Of a stretch of DNA of 64,000 nucleotides, positions 32,801 to 44,187 are shown one piece after another. The translations under genes and the position numbers were made by a program. Source of the DNA: Aquarana catesbeiana (lineage: Eukaryota; Chordata; Amphibia; Anura; Ranidae); the NCBI RefSeq assembly GCF_042186555.1, contig NC_133332.1:232730515-232794514 (forward strand), in the 5' to 3' direction. The notes under the pieces are model-generated. The model made no database searches, had not been told where the DNA came from, and saw nothing but the letters and a program-made list of their open reading frames with translations. Every line of letters begins with the position of its first letter. Position 1 is the first letter of the stretch.

Positions 32801-35240
32801 CAACTGTCCCGTGAGACCCAGTAAGTCACGCTCCCAGTTTACCATGAACTCTCAGGTCACTGGTCCTGCTCAAACTCATGTCATCCTTCCTGTCTCCTTA
32901 CAGGTGGCGGAAGAGGGAATCCGGCTTCTTGCCATAATTGATTCGGGGGCTTGCAGTTGCTTCCTAGATACATCTCTGGCACAAAGATTACGCATTCCTC
33001 TCTTGAACAAGAAGCAAAGCCTCCAGGTCTACCTGGCTGATGGGTCTCTACCTTGTTCAGGACCCGTCACTCAAGAGACTAGACCCATCCTCACCACTAC
33101 AGATTCTTATGTTTTGACATTATCTGCTCCCCAATGTTCCCCATCATCTTGGGACTTCCCTGGCTGCAGGCCCACGATCCCCAGATTAATTGGAGCAAGA
33201 AAGAGATTTCTTATGCCTCGGATTACTGTTCTAAACACTGTCTAAACCCAGCTCCAGCCTCCTGTTTGACTGTGCAAACGGTACCCAATAACCATCAACA
33301 TGTTCCTCCAGTATACCTTGAATTCAGGGACGTTTTTGACAAGAAAAAAGCTGACAGTTTGCCACCTCACCGGTCTTACGACTGTCCTATTGAACTTTTA
33401 CCCTTCTCTGAAATTCCTTATAGGCGCATGTTTCCGTTATCCGAGACTGAATTGGAAGCCCTCCGGGTTTACATTGATGAGAATCTGGAAAAGGGCACTA
33501 TCCACCCATCCTCCTCACTGGCTGGAGCCGGCATCTTTTTTGTTGAAAAAAAGGATGGTTCTCTAAGACCCTGTGTTGATTACAGGGAACTCAATAAAAT
33601 AATAACCGTTAAACAGGTACCCGCTTCCACTCATTCCAGAGTTGTTCCAGTGGTTCCGAACTGCACAAATTTTTTCCAAATTAGACTTACATGGTGCCTA
33701 CAACCTCATCCGGATTCGTGCTGGTGACGAGTGGAAGACCTCCTTCAGATCCAGATTCGGACATTTTAAATATTTGGTGATGCCGTTTGGGTTATGCAGT
33801 GACCCGGCCACCTTTCAATACTTGGTAAATGACATTTTCCGAGAGTACCTTGATAATTTCGTAATTGTGTACCTAGATGACATCCTTATTTTCTCTGCCA
33901 CCATTGAACTACACAAGACTCATGTAAAGAAAGTTCTTACTATCCTCCGAAAACATGGACTTTACCTTTAAAGCAGAGAAATGTGAATTTGAAAAAACTG
34001 TTGTTCAATTTCTTGGATTCATTATTTCCACCGATGGGGTCGCAATGGACCCGCAAAAGGTTAAAGCAATTCAAGAATGGCCGGCCCCTGCAGATAAAAA
34101 ATGTGTCCATCGGTTCATTGGCTTTGCTAATTTTTATCAAAGGTTTATTAAAAAATTTTCTTCCATTGTCTCGCCCATCACCCAGCTGACCCGTCAACAA
34201 AATCATTTTCGGTGGTCCCAGGAAGCTGAAGAGGCTTTTGATGAGTTGAAGGCCCTGTTTACTTCTGCACCTATCCTGCAGCATCCAGACCCCGCACTAC
34301 CCTTCATATTGGAAATAGACTCTTCAGAGACAGCTACAGGTGCTATTCTTTTCTCAGAGATGGGGTCCCAAGTCCCACCTTCATCCAGTAGCCTTTGCTT
34401 TATGGAAACTAAGCCCTCCTGAAAGAAATTACAGTGTTGGGGACCGTGAGTTGTTAGCTATCAAGTTCGCCTTGGAGGAATGGAGATATCTGTTGGAGGG
34501 TGCGTCCCATTCTATAATGATTTTCACAGACCACAAGAACTTGGAATACCTCAGAACAGCCAAGTGCCTAAATCCCCAACAAGCCCGGTGGGCACTCTTC
34601 TTCTCCAGATTCAATTTTCATATTTCTTACAGACCTGGTTCCAAGAACGGGAAAGCGGACGCACTCTCCCGGATGTTCCCAGAGTCCCCTCAAATAACAG
34701 AACCTAGCACCATCCTTTCCCTGCAGAATTTTTGCCTCATCACCCAGTCTGACCTCAGAACCACCATTAAACAAGCTTCCGCCCACTGTACTGAGCCAGA
34801 GGTACCTTTTTTGAAGAAACGGGATGACTTACTTTGGGCCCGGAATACAATTTTTGTCCCGCTTGAGGTAAGACCTCTGATCCTGGAGACTTTTCATGAA
34901 CACAAACTGGCAGGTCATTTCGCTCTAAAGACCACTGAACAAGTCTCTCATTCCTTTTGGTCCTCATGTATCTCCTGTCAGCGAAACAAGGGGTCAAACG
35001 CCAAGTCTTGGGGTCTACTGAAACCTCTGCCAATCCCGGAACGACCATGGAAGGAAGTGTCTACGGACTTCATTGTTGAATTACCACCCTCTGAAGGGTT
35101 CTCTACCATTCTCTAAGATGGCACACTTTCTCCTCATGGTGGGCACTCCCTCTGCATACCTGGATACAGCTAATATTTTCATCAAGAAACACCCGGGCTT
35201 ACTGTCCAGATTGGGCGCCAGAGGCCGCCCCTCAGTGGGG
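32801..35240 (+). pseudogene. Ty3/gypsy Pol, frameshifted, integrase largely deleted
   Basis: Protease is recognised by LLAIIDSGAC (about 32930-32960). A frameshift near 33140 leads to ILGLPWLQAHDP and the RT fingers (GIFFVEKKDGSLRPCVDYREL). Another break near 33640 leads to SKLDLHGAYNLIRI, MPFGLC and the catalytic VYLDDILIF. After a stop at 33971 and a frame change come LGFIIS and the thumb region, then RNase H with FILEIDSSE and TDHKNLEYL. The integrase zinc-binding part (AGHF, CISCQR) and STDFIVELP remain. Most of the integrase core is deleted (about 35102-35200). It cannot encode a functional enzyme. Confidence 0.9.
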
Positions 35241-35244
35241 GCAC

Positions 35245-36034
35245 TGTCAGGAAAGAAGTAAGTACCAGTCTCGCCAATATCGCTGCCTTCCTTCGCACAT
35301 GCGTGGTAGAGTGGCAATCTGGCGCATCCCTGGGCACAATACAACGAAATGGCTAATGCGCATGCGCAATTTAGCTAAACGGCTAATGTGTGTGCAATTC
35401 AGCAAAATGGCTAGTGCGCAATTCAACAGAACGTACGCAATAGCGCGCGCACAACATGAGCCTCCCACTAGCCTATAAAGCCACTCTGTGCCATGACCAG
35501 ATTGCTGGTTTGTCTTTCAGCTCCCCGTGTGTTTCCTGCTTGTATCCTGATTCTTGATTACATGTTGTGACCCGGATTGACCTTGACCTGCTCTGATCTC
35601 TTCCTGCATCTGACCCTCAGCTTGCCTCTCGGACTTCTCCACTTGCTTCCTGTGTTTGACCCTCGGCCTGTCTACGGATATTGCTTCCTGTCAATCTTCA
35701 GTACTAAGTCATCAGCCTGCTGACAGACCTGCTAACAGTCCTTTGCACTAGACTGTTTTTGCCTATCTAAGAGACTCTTACTAGCCATCAGTGTTTGACC
35801 CCCGGCCTGTTGTTGGATTAACTGTTCATCTTCCTTCTTGAGCTTCAGCATATTCCAGTCCTGCACCGCTGTCTCCCTGCCGGGGACCTTCACGCAAGAC
35901 CTGGCCAGCCTGCTGCTGACTTGTGCCTTTTTGTGCCCTTCACCCCCTGTACCATCTCCAGGAGTGGAGTGCGCTTAGTCGCAAGAGGTTACCTCTCTCA
36001 GCATCTCGGCCTCGGTGAGTACCCTTATCTGTCA
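35245..36034 (+). repeat. 3' LTR of the Ty3/gypsy retrotransposon (790 bp)
   Basis: It begins TGTCAGGAAAGAAG, ends CCTTATCTGTCA and is followed by TGTTG. Compared with the 5' LTR it lacks about 115 bp around 35690, one or two TTTGACCCTCGGCCTG repeat units, and has many substitutions. The insertion is therefore old. Confidence 0.92.
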
Positions 36035-36890
36035 TGTTGCCACAACACTGTAGGCCCTCACAGTTACTCTTGGTGGGCGCAGGAATTGGCCCTGCTGTGA
36101 AATATTAGATCAAGAATTGTAATTACATGTCCCTGTTGAACAGGGGCAGAAAAATTGGGCCTTAGGCACTGGTGCCACAACACTGCAACCCCTCACAGAT
36201 GCTATAGTTGGAGTGCAGGAATGAGCCCTGCTGCAAAGTATTGCATCAAAAATTGTAATTAAACGCCCCTGTTAAACAGGGGCTGAAAATTTGGGACTTG
36301 GGCACTGGTGCTGGTGCCACAACACTGCAACCCCTCACAGATACTCTAGTTGGTGCGCAGGAATGAGCCCTGCTGCAAAGTATTGCATCAAAAATTGTAA
36401 TTACACGCCCCTGCTAAACAGGGGCTGAAAATTTGGGCCTTGGGCACTGGTGCTGGTGCCACAACACTGCAACCCCTCACAGATGCTATAGTTGGAGCGC
36501 AGGAATGAGCCCTGCTGCAAAGTATTGCATCAAAAATTGTAATTATACGCCCCTGTTAAACAGGGGCTGAAAATTTGGGACTTGGGCACTGGTGCCACAA
36601 CACTGCAACCCCTCACAGATGCTCTAGTTGGTGCGCAGGAATGAGCCCTGCTGCAAAGCATTGCATCAAAAATTGTAATTACACGCCCCTGTTAAACAGG
36701 GGCTGAAAAATTGGGCTTTGGGCACTGGTGCTGGGGCCACAACACTGCAATTCCTCACAGATACTCTAGTTGGAGCGCAGGAATGAGCCCTGCCGCAAAG
36801 TATTGCATCAAAAATTGTAATTATACGCCCCTGTTAAACAGGGGCTGAAAAATTGGGTCTTGGCACTGGTGGCGGTTCCCAGAACCAAAA
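36035..36890. repeat. ~140-bp tandem array, part 2
   Basis: CACAACACTG recurs at about 36041, 36177, 36318, 36460, 36596 and 36738, spacings of 136-142 bp. Each unit contains GGAATGAGCCCTGC, ATCAAAAATTGTAATTA and CCTGTTAAACAGGGGCTG (a small hairpin). The array lies at the 3' side of the hAT transposase remnant and is probably its subterminal repeat. Confidence 0.9.
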
Positions 36891-37010
36891 ATGTTCTTAC
36901 AAGCTATCAGCATGAAAATTGAGGAGGAAGAGGATTGTGACTCAGCATAACAGGATAGTCACTCAACATCAGCATAGGCAGTCTTGAAGGGATCTCACAT
37001 TAAAAAAAAA

Positions 37011-39933
37011 TCAATCGGTTACATCAGCATCAGGTGCTTGGTAGCTGGTGATCCAAGACTGATTCATTTTTATGAAGGTCAGCCGGTCGACCGATTCGGT
37101 GGACAGGCGCACCCTGTGATCGGTTACAAAGCTTCCAGCAGCACTGAATGTGCGTTTCGCAACACATTGTCCAGGAGGACCAGGAAATTGTAACCTCCCA
37201 GGCTCTGAAAATGCGTTGCACAAACCTTTCTGCAAGGCCTCCCGAAGATGTTTCATCCTCTGCTCCCTCTGCGACGACAAGATAGGTCCGCAACCTTACC
37301 CTTGTAACGTGGATCAAGGAGGGTTGCCAGCCAGTAATCATCCCTCCCCTTGATATCACGAATATGAGGATCCTTCCACAGGCTTTGCAGGATCAGGGAG
37401 GCCATGCAGTGTAGGTTTGCTGAGGCATTCAGTCCAGAGTCCTCTGGGTCACTAAGGACAACATGATCCGCAGCCACCTCCTCCCAGCCACGTACAAGTC
37501 CATGGGTTTCTTCGGACTGTAAATAATCCCTTGAAGACTGCTGCTGATGCTGAGTGCCAGGCTCCACCTCCATCCTGACACAATCCTCCTCCTCCTCTTC
37601 CTGTGTGATCGGTGGGCACACAGGAACACTGTCTGGATAAAGGGGGCCTTGAGAGGTAAGGAAGTCCTCCTCTTCCTTCCTCTGTTCTGCCTCAAGTGCC
37701 CTGTCCATTATTCCACCCAGCGTGTGCTCCAACAACAGGTGGACAAGAAGGACAGTGTCACTGATGCATGCACTGTCACTGCTCACCATCCTGGTGGCCT
37801 CCTCAAAGGGTGACAGGACAGTGCATGCATCCCTGATCATAGCCCACTGGCGTGGGGAAAAAAAAAACAAGGTCCCCTGACCCTGTCCTGGTGCCATAGT
37901 CGCATAGGTACTCATTGATGGCCCTCTGCTGCGTGTGCAGCCACTGCAGCATAGCCAACCTTGAGTTCCACCTGGTGGGCATGTCACAGATTAGGCGGTT
38001 CTTGGGCAGGTTAAATTCCTTTTGGAGGTCAGCCAGCCAAGCACTGGCATTATGTGACCTGCGGAAATGCACACAGACTTTCCTGGCCTGCCTCAGGACA
38101 TCCTGTAAGCCCGGGTACCCGCCCAAGAACCGCTGCACCACCAAGTTAAGGACGTGAGCCAAACAGGGCACTTGGGTCAGTTGTCCCTGTCGGAGGGCGA
38201 AGAGGAGGTTGGTGCCATTGTCGCAAACCACCATACCTGGCTTAAGCTGGCGTGGCATCAACCACCTCTAAACCTACCCCTGCAGAGCTGACAGAATCTC
38301 TGCCCCAGTGTGGCTCCTGTCCCCCAAGTACACCAGCTCAAGCACCGCATGGCATCTTTTTGCCTGCGTGCTTGCATAGCCCCTTGAACGCCTACGGAGC
38401 ACCGCTGGTTCCAAGGACAAATCAGCACAGGAAGAGGCCATGAAGGAAGAAGAATCACCACTAGTAGAATTTTGGAGGCGTGGTGGTGGAACAACCTCCA
38501 ACACTACCGCATTCTTCCCAGCTGCCAGAAGAGTCACCCAGTGCACGTTGAAAGATAGGCAACATCCCTGTCCATGCCTGCTGGACCAAAAGTCAGCAGT
38601 AATATGCACCTTACCGCCCTGTCCAGCGAGGCCAAGACATTGCCTTCCACATGCCGGTAAAGAGCCGGAATCGCCTTCCGTGAGAAAAAGTGGCATTTGG
38701 GAACCTGCCACTGAGGAACCGCACATTCCACAAACTCACGGAAGGGGGCAGAGTCTACCAACTGAAAAGGCAGCAGTTGAAGTGCTAGCAATTTAGCCAA
38801 GCTAGCATTCAACCGCTGGGTATGTGGATGGCTGGGAGCGAACTTCTTTCGGCGGTGCAGCAGCTGGGGCAGGGAAATTTGCCTGGTACAATCTGACGTT
38901 GGTGTACCGATTGCAGATTGCCCGCAAGTACTTGGCTGTGACACACCTAATTCTACACCTTCATTCCTCTCAGTGCAGGTTTCAGAGAGGACTGAAGGTA
39001 TAGTGGGGTTGGAGATCCCAGCTGATGAGGAGCAAGGAGAGGTCCGCTTTGTTCTTTGGTGTGGGTCTTTTAGGTACGCTTGCCAACTAACTGCATGGCA
39101 GGTCGACATATATCTGGTCAAGCATGTGGTGCCCAAGCGGGTGATGTTTTGGCCACGCGAGATACTTGAGACACATGTTGCAAATAGCAGCAGTGGGATC
39201 TGATGCACTTGTCTCAAAAAAGCCCACACCAAAGAACTTTTGGAATAACGCGCAGAGACAGCAGCGCCCTGCACATGCGGTGTGCTGCCCTTAAGCTGGC
39301 CCCTGGTTTGCATCCTGCCTTGTTGGAGATGTGCCTCCTCCTCTCTCCTATCAGGCACCCACGTGGAGTCAGTGACCTCATCATCCCCTCCCTCCTCATC
39401 ACTGGAGCAAACCTGGCAGTATGCTGCAGCTGGGGGAACATGACTGCCTGATTGCTGTCCTTCTTGGGCACCCCCTCTCTCTGGGCTTACGTTACTGCCT
39501 TCCTCTAGCTGGGTACTATCATTGGAGCCTTCAAAACGCTGGGCATCCTCCTGGAGCATGTACCCAACACTGTGGTCAAACAGTTCGGGGGACTCCTCAG
39601 GAGGACATGGTGGGGCTAGGGAAGGAGTGACTGATGCCATTGAGCCAAGGGAAGAGGCCGTGTTGGCAGCTGCTTTGCCAGACAAAGTACCCTGAGCCTG
39701 GGTGAGAGAGGATGAGGAGGATGAGGACGGCTTGGTCATCCACTCTACCAAGTCTTCCACGTGTTGCGGCTCAACATGGCCAGCTGCCGAAAAAAAGGAC
39801 AAGCGTGTCCCACGGCCACATGCTAATGAGAATGTACCATCTGCACGACCAGCACTTTTGCCTCTAGACACAGAGCCTGCTTGCCCTCTTTTTTTGGCTT
39901 GTGACTGCCTTTCCTTGTTGGCCTACCAGACAT
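37011..39933 (-). pseudogene. hAT-superfamily transposase with BED finger, multiply frameshifted
   Basis: The minus strand starts MSGRPTRKGSHKP (39933). A frame break at an A-run precedes SRGKSAGRADGTFS and a Ser/Glu-rich region. A BED-type zinc finger is split over two frames near 39180-39110 (ICNMC, then TTCLTRYMSTCH). HITADFWSS (about 38600) and VVCDNGTNL with PCLAHVLNLVVQ (about 38230-38150) are catalytic-domain landmarks, and MPTRWNS lies near 37970. LLDPRYKGK (about 37300) leads to the C-terminal dimerisation domain, with ERFSAAG-like AKRTFSAAG, RLSTESVDRL and FIKMN. At least four frame changes are visible, so it is dead. A hAT domestication is unlikely. Confidence 0.87.
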
Positions 39934-39989
39934 ACTAATGGCCTGCAGTGAGATGTAGCTGCACAAAGCTGGGATGTATATATATACTG

Positions 39990-40440
39990 ATACTGCAGCT
40001 AGCAGAATCAACTGCCTGCCTGTAGTATTATTAGTATGAGAACACCAGCAATTGTCTTCAGGTAGCTTCAGGTGCACACTGTGCAGAGGGCACAGTACAC
40101 TAACTGTAAATAATGCAGCTGCCTGCCTGTGGTATTAATAGGATCAGAACAACAGCAATTGTCTTCAGGTAGCTTTAGGTGCACACTGTGCAAAGGACAC
40201 AGTACACTAACTGTAAATACTGCAGCTACCTGCCTGTGGTACTAATAGGATCAGAAGAACACCACCAATTTTCTTCAGGTAGCTTTAGGTGCACACTGTG
40301 CAGAGGACGCACTACACTAACTGTAAATACTGTAGCTAATAGGACTAATAGGATCAGAAGAACACCAGCATTTTTCTTCAGGTAGCTGCAAATACTGTAA
40401 AAACACCTGCCTGCCTGTCAGTAGGAGGAGAATAACAGGA
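39990..40440. repeat. ~108-bp subterminal tandem repeats at the 5' side of the hAT element
   Basis: ACTAACTGTAAATA recurs at about 40100, 40207 and 40318, together with CTGCCTGCCTGT, GGATCAGAACAAC and TTCTTCAGGTAGCTT in each unit. The units differ from the 3'-side array, so the two flanks have unrelated repeats. Confidence 0.82.
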
Positions 40441-41187
40441 AAGGATCTAGCTAAAATGAATATATATATATACAACACCTAGGATGCATATATATACACA
40501 ATACACTGTAAGTGCAGCTAACTGACTTGCATGCCTACTCTACCTAACTTAAATCAAATGACACTGTCTCTCTCTATCTCTCTCTCAACGCCGGAACACA
40601 CTACATAGCACTCCCACTCTGCTCTGAGCACATAGACTACATGGAGCTCCCGGCCCCTCCTTGCTGACAGAGCCTCCCTCAGCCTAAGCTGAGCCCAACA
40701 GCCCGGGCTGGGTGGTGGCTATATGACAGAACACCGGCGCCGCACTCCAGCAGGCCAGCTGTGGCGCGGGGGGCTTCATTAGTCCGGGAGGCGGCCGTGG
40801 GAGGACGGGTGGGTTTTTTTTGTACAGGGCGGATTTTTTGCCGCCCCCCCCCATGGCGCCCATGGCACTTGCCATGACTGCCATACCTTAGATATGCCAC
40901 TTTATTCATTAAAAGCGATTCAAACTTTTTTCTAGTTTTGTAGCAACCTGTGTTATCAGAAAACTGTTGACCTCCTGTAATCTCCTTCTAGCAAGACTGG
41001 GCGAGATGGGGAAAGCAATAGAAGCCACGGCTTCACAAGACTGTCTTAACAGAATTTTGAATCCTTTGGCTGGCAATATCTGTCAATATACTGTACATAC
41101 TGACAGATATTAAACAAGACAAAAGGATGGTTGTGCTGTGTTAAAAAATTTGACTGTGACTCAACAGTGATAGCTGCATTTACTATA
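40441..41187. other. 5' end region of the hAT element and spacer, no gene
   Basis: It holds TATA-rich microsatellite at 40458-40500 and CTCTCTATCTCTCTCTC at about 40570. GC-rich sequence then ends with CATGGCACTTGCCATGACTG followed by CCATACCTTAGATATGCCACT (about 40858-40904). The last part, read inverted as AGTGGCATATCTAAGG, looks like a hAT terminus. The partner terminus was not found. From 40905 to 41185 I see nothing recognisable. Confidence 0.45.
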
Positions 41188-42836
41188 CAGCCAGGTCCAT
41201 AAATATTGGGACATCTACACAATTCTAATCTTTTTGGCTCTATATACCACCACAATGGATTTGAAATTAAATGAACAAGATGTGCTTTAACTGCAGACTT
41301 TCAGCTTTAATTTAAGGGTATTGACATCCAAATCAGGTGAACAGTGTAGGAATTACAACAGTTTGTATATGTGCCTCTCACTTTTTAAGGGACCAAAAGT
41401 AATGAGACAATTGGCTGCTCAGCTGTTCCATGGCCATGTGTGTATTATTCCCTCATTATCCCATTTACAAGGAGCAGATAAAAGGTTCGGAATTAATTTC
41501 AAGTGTGCTATTTGCATTTGGAATCTGTTGCTGTCAACTCTCAATATGAGATCCAAACAGCTGTCACTATCAGTGAAGCAAGCCATCATTAGGCTGAAAA
41601 AACAAAACAAACCCATCAGAGAGATAGCAAAAACATTAGGTGAGGCCAAATCAACTGTTTGGAACATCCTTAAAAAGAAAGAACGCACCAGTGAGCTCAG
41701 CAACAGCAAAAGACCTGGAAGACCACGGAAAAAACCTGTGGTGGATGACCGAAGAATTTTTTCCCTGGTGAAGAAAACTCCCTTCACAACAGTTGGCCAG
41801 ATCAAGAACACTCTCCAGGAGGTAGGTGTATGTGTGTCAAAGTCAACAATCAAGAGAAGACTTCACCAGAGTGAATACAGAGGGTTCACCACAAGATGTA
41901 AACCATTGGTGAGCCTCAAAAACAGGAATGCCAGATTAGAGTTTGCCAAACAACATCTAAAAAAGCCTTCACAGTTCTGGAACAACATCCTATGGACAGA
42001 TGAGACCGAGATCAACTTGTACCAGAGTGATGGGAAGAGAAGAGTATGGAAAAGGAAAGGAACTGCTCATGATCTCAAGCATACCACCTCTTTAGTGAAG
42101 CATGGTGGTGGTAGTGTCATGGCATAGGCATGTATGGCTGCCAATGGAATTGGTTCTCTTGTATTTATTGATGATGTGACTGCTGACAAAAGCAGCAGGA
42201 TCAATTTTGAAGTGTTTCGGACAATGTTATCTGCTCATATTCAGCAAAATGCTTCAGAACTCATTGGATGGCGCTTCACAGTGCAGATGGACAATGACCC
42301 AAAGCATACTGCGAAAGCAACCAAAGAGTTTTTTAAGGGAAAGAAGTGGAATGTTATGCAATGGCCAAGTCAATCGCCTGACCTGAATCCGAATGAGCAT
42401 GCATTTTACTTGCTGAAGACAAAACTGAAGGGAAAATGCCCCAAGAACAAGCAGTAACTGAAGATAGTTGCAGTAGAGGCCTGGCAGAGCATCACCAGGG
42501 ATGAAACCCAGCTTCTGGTGATGTCTATGCATTCCAGACTTCAGGCTGTAATTGACTGCAAAGGATTTGCAACCAAGTATTAAAAAGTGAAAGTTTGATG
42601 GATGATTGTTAATCTGTCCCATTACTTTTGGTCCCTTAAAAAGTAGGAGGCACATATACAAACTGTTGTAATTCCTACACCGTTCACCTGATTTGGATGT
42701 AAATACCCTCAAATTAAAGCTGAAAGTCTGAAGTTAAAGAACATCTTGCTTGTTTCATTTCAAATCCATTGTGGTGGTGTATAGATCCAAAAAGATTAGA
42801 ATTGTGTCGATGTCCCAATATTTATGGACCTGACTG
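41188..42836 (+). mobile_element. Tc1-type element D, complete, inactive
   Basis: It runs from CAGCCAGGTCCATAAATATT to ATTTATGGACCTGACTG, flanked by TA, and is 1,649 bp. The inverted repeats extend through AGATTAGAATTGTGT and TGCTTTAACTGCAGACTTTC. It is the most complete copy of the family that also gave elements A and C. Confidence 0.93.
41546..42583 (+). pseudogene. Tc1-type transposase with two in-frame stops, otherwise full length
   Basis: From ATG 41546 (MRSKQLSLSVKQAI) the frame is continuous to FATKY-stop at 42583 except for two nonsense codons: TAG at 42125-42127 after GGGSVMA, and TAA at 42455-42457 after CPKNKQ. The helix-turn-helix region, the GRPRKK linker, D in ILWTDETEINL, D in VQMDNDPKH and E in LNPNEHAF are all present. 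The residue before the catalytic Glu is Asn instead of the usual Ile. There are no frameshifts, so inactivation was by point mutation. Confidence 0.92.
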
Positions 42837-42865
42837 TATATCCATGCAAATATAATTGCCAATAT

Positions 42866-42966
42866 ATATATAATAAAAAAATTGTGTTGCACTATCATTT
42901 AACACCCCAAATGATATAGAAGTAATTCAACACTTATAATGCTAAAGCAAGTAAACTCATCACATA
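42866..42966 (-). repeat. PLE-type terminal sequence, outer left arm of a split inverted repeat
   Basis: TTTAACACCCCAAA with ACACTTATAATGCTAAAGC and AAACTCATCACATA is the reverse complement of 50655-50731. The arm is split by Tc1-type element F and continues at 44188-44280 (CCAAAGGAAAACTCCTCAT, TTTGCACTGAG in reverse). Confidence 0.75.
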
Positions 42967-43339
42967 CACCATATTAACAAAAGTATTGGGGTGCCTTTAC
43001 ACGCACATGAACTTTAATGGCTTCCCAGTCTTGGTCCGTAGGGTTCAATATTGAGTTGGCCCACTTTTTGCAGCTATAACAGCTTCAACTCTTCTGGGAA
43101 GGCTATCCACAAGGTTTAGGAGGGTGTCGATGGGAATGTTTGACCATTCTTCCAGAAGCGCATTTGTGAGGTCAGGCACTGATGTTGATGAGAAGGCCTG
43201 GCTCGCAGTCTCCACTCTAATTAATCCCAAAGTTGTTCTCTTGGGTTTAGGTCAGGACTCAGGACTGTGCAGGCCAGTCAAGTTCCTCCACCCCAAATCC
43301 GCTCATCCATGTCTTTATGGACCTTGCTTTGTGTACTGG

Positions 43340-44107
43340 CCCAAATCATTTGGTGGAGGGGGGTTATGGTGTGGGGTTGTTTTTCAGAGTTTGGGCTTGG
43401 CCCCTTAGTTACAGTGAAGGGAACTCTTAAGGCATCAGCATACCAAGACAATTTTGGACAATTTCATGCTCCCAACTTTGTGGAAACAGTTTGGGGATGG
43501 CCCTTTCCTGTTCCAACATAAGTGCACACCAGTGCACAACGCAAGGTCCATAAAGACATGGATGAGCGAGTTTGGGGTGGAGGAACTTGACTGGTCTACA
43601 CAGAGTCCTGTCCTCAACCCGATAGAACACACTTTGGGATGAATTAGGCTAGGTTTCCACTATTGCGTCCCCAAAGTCGCGCGATTTTGACGCAATTTTT
43701 TACCGCGATTTTACCGCGACTTTTTACCGCGACTTGAAGCAATGCCTGTATCTATGGACCTCAAGTCGCATCAAAGTGGGACCAAAGTAGTGCAGGGACT
43801 ACTTTGAAGTCGCTGCGACTTGAAGTCGCACAGATATGAACGGTACTCATTGGAAATCATGGGAAACAATTTGTCATGCGACTTTTCAGTCCCAAGTCGC
43901 ATGAAAAGTCGCACTAGTGGAAACAGAGCCTTAGAGCAGAGATTGCGAGCCAGGCCTTCTTGTCTAAGTCAGTGCCTGACCTCACAAATGCACTTCTTGA
44001 AGAATGGTCAAACATTCCCATAGACACACTCCTAAACCTTGTGGACAGCCTTCCCAGAAGAGTTGAAGCTGTTATAGTTGCAAAGGGTGGGCCAACTCAA
44101 CATTGAG
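43340..44107 (+). pseudogene. Tc1/mariner-type transposase fragment, interrupted by a MITE
   Basis: It encodes GLWCGVVFQSLGLAP (the WG-CFS block), then in another frame FQHKCTPVHNARS where the catalytic Asp after FQH is replaced by Lys, then EELDWSTQSPVLNPIEH. After the MITE it resumes with ALLEEWSNIPIDTLLNL to GGPTQH. The N-terminal half is absent. Non-functional. Confidence 0.82.
43647..43930. mobile_element. 284-bp MITE with TTA target duplication (PIF/Harbinger-like)
   Basis: The termini GGCTAGGTTTCCACTA and TAGTGGAAACAGAGCC are flanked by TTA on both sides (43644-43646, 43931-43933). Removing it restores the transposase reading GGGATGAATTAGAGCAGAG. The interior is rich in CGCGAC / GTCGC motifs (AAGTCGCA repeats). 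Three-base TTA/TWA targets are typical of PIF/Harbinger. Confidence 0.85.
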
Positions 44108-44187
44108 CCCTACGGACTAAGACTGAATGCCATTAAAGGTCATGTGCGTGTAAAGGCAGGTGTCCCAATACTTTTGGTAATATAGTG

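Larger units (their letters stand above)
32126..35244 (+). mobile_element. Ty3/gypsy internal region, degenerate
   Basis: It lies between two LTRs with a 5-bp TGTTG target duplication outside them (31211-31215 and 36035-36039). It holds gag then protease, RT, RNase H and part of integrase, in the gypsy order. It carries stops, frameshifts and at least two internal deletions. I cannot identify a convincing tRNA primer-binding site after the 5' LTR. Confidence 0.92.
42967..44187. mobile_element. Tc1/mariner-type element F, foldback derivative
   Basis: The ends CACCATATTAACAAAAGTAT and ACTTTTGGTAATATAGTG are inverted, and the insertion splits the PLE-type arm at TA. The 3' end of a transposase gene is present twice, inverted (minus strand 43230-43045 and plus strand 43921-44107, both ending in LPRRVEAVI). 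The left 370 bp is therefore an inverted copy of the right end. It carries a nested MITE at 43647-43930. Confidence 0.82.

Noticed and set aside
35081..35344. Reading frame crossing into the 3' LTR of the gypsy element
   Set aside because: It is on the antisense strand of integrase remnants and LTR, and is repeated in the other LTR. Not a gene.
37253..39871. hAT transposase as a domesticated ZBED-type host gene
   Set aside because: Several frame changes split the BED finger and catalytic regions, and tandem arrays flank it. It is a dead transposon.
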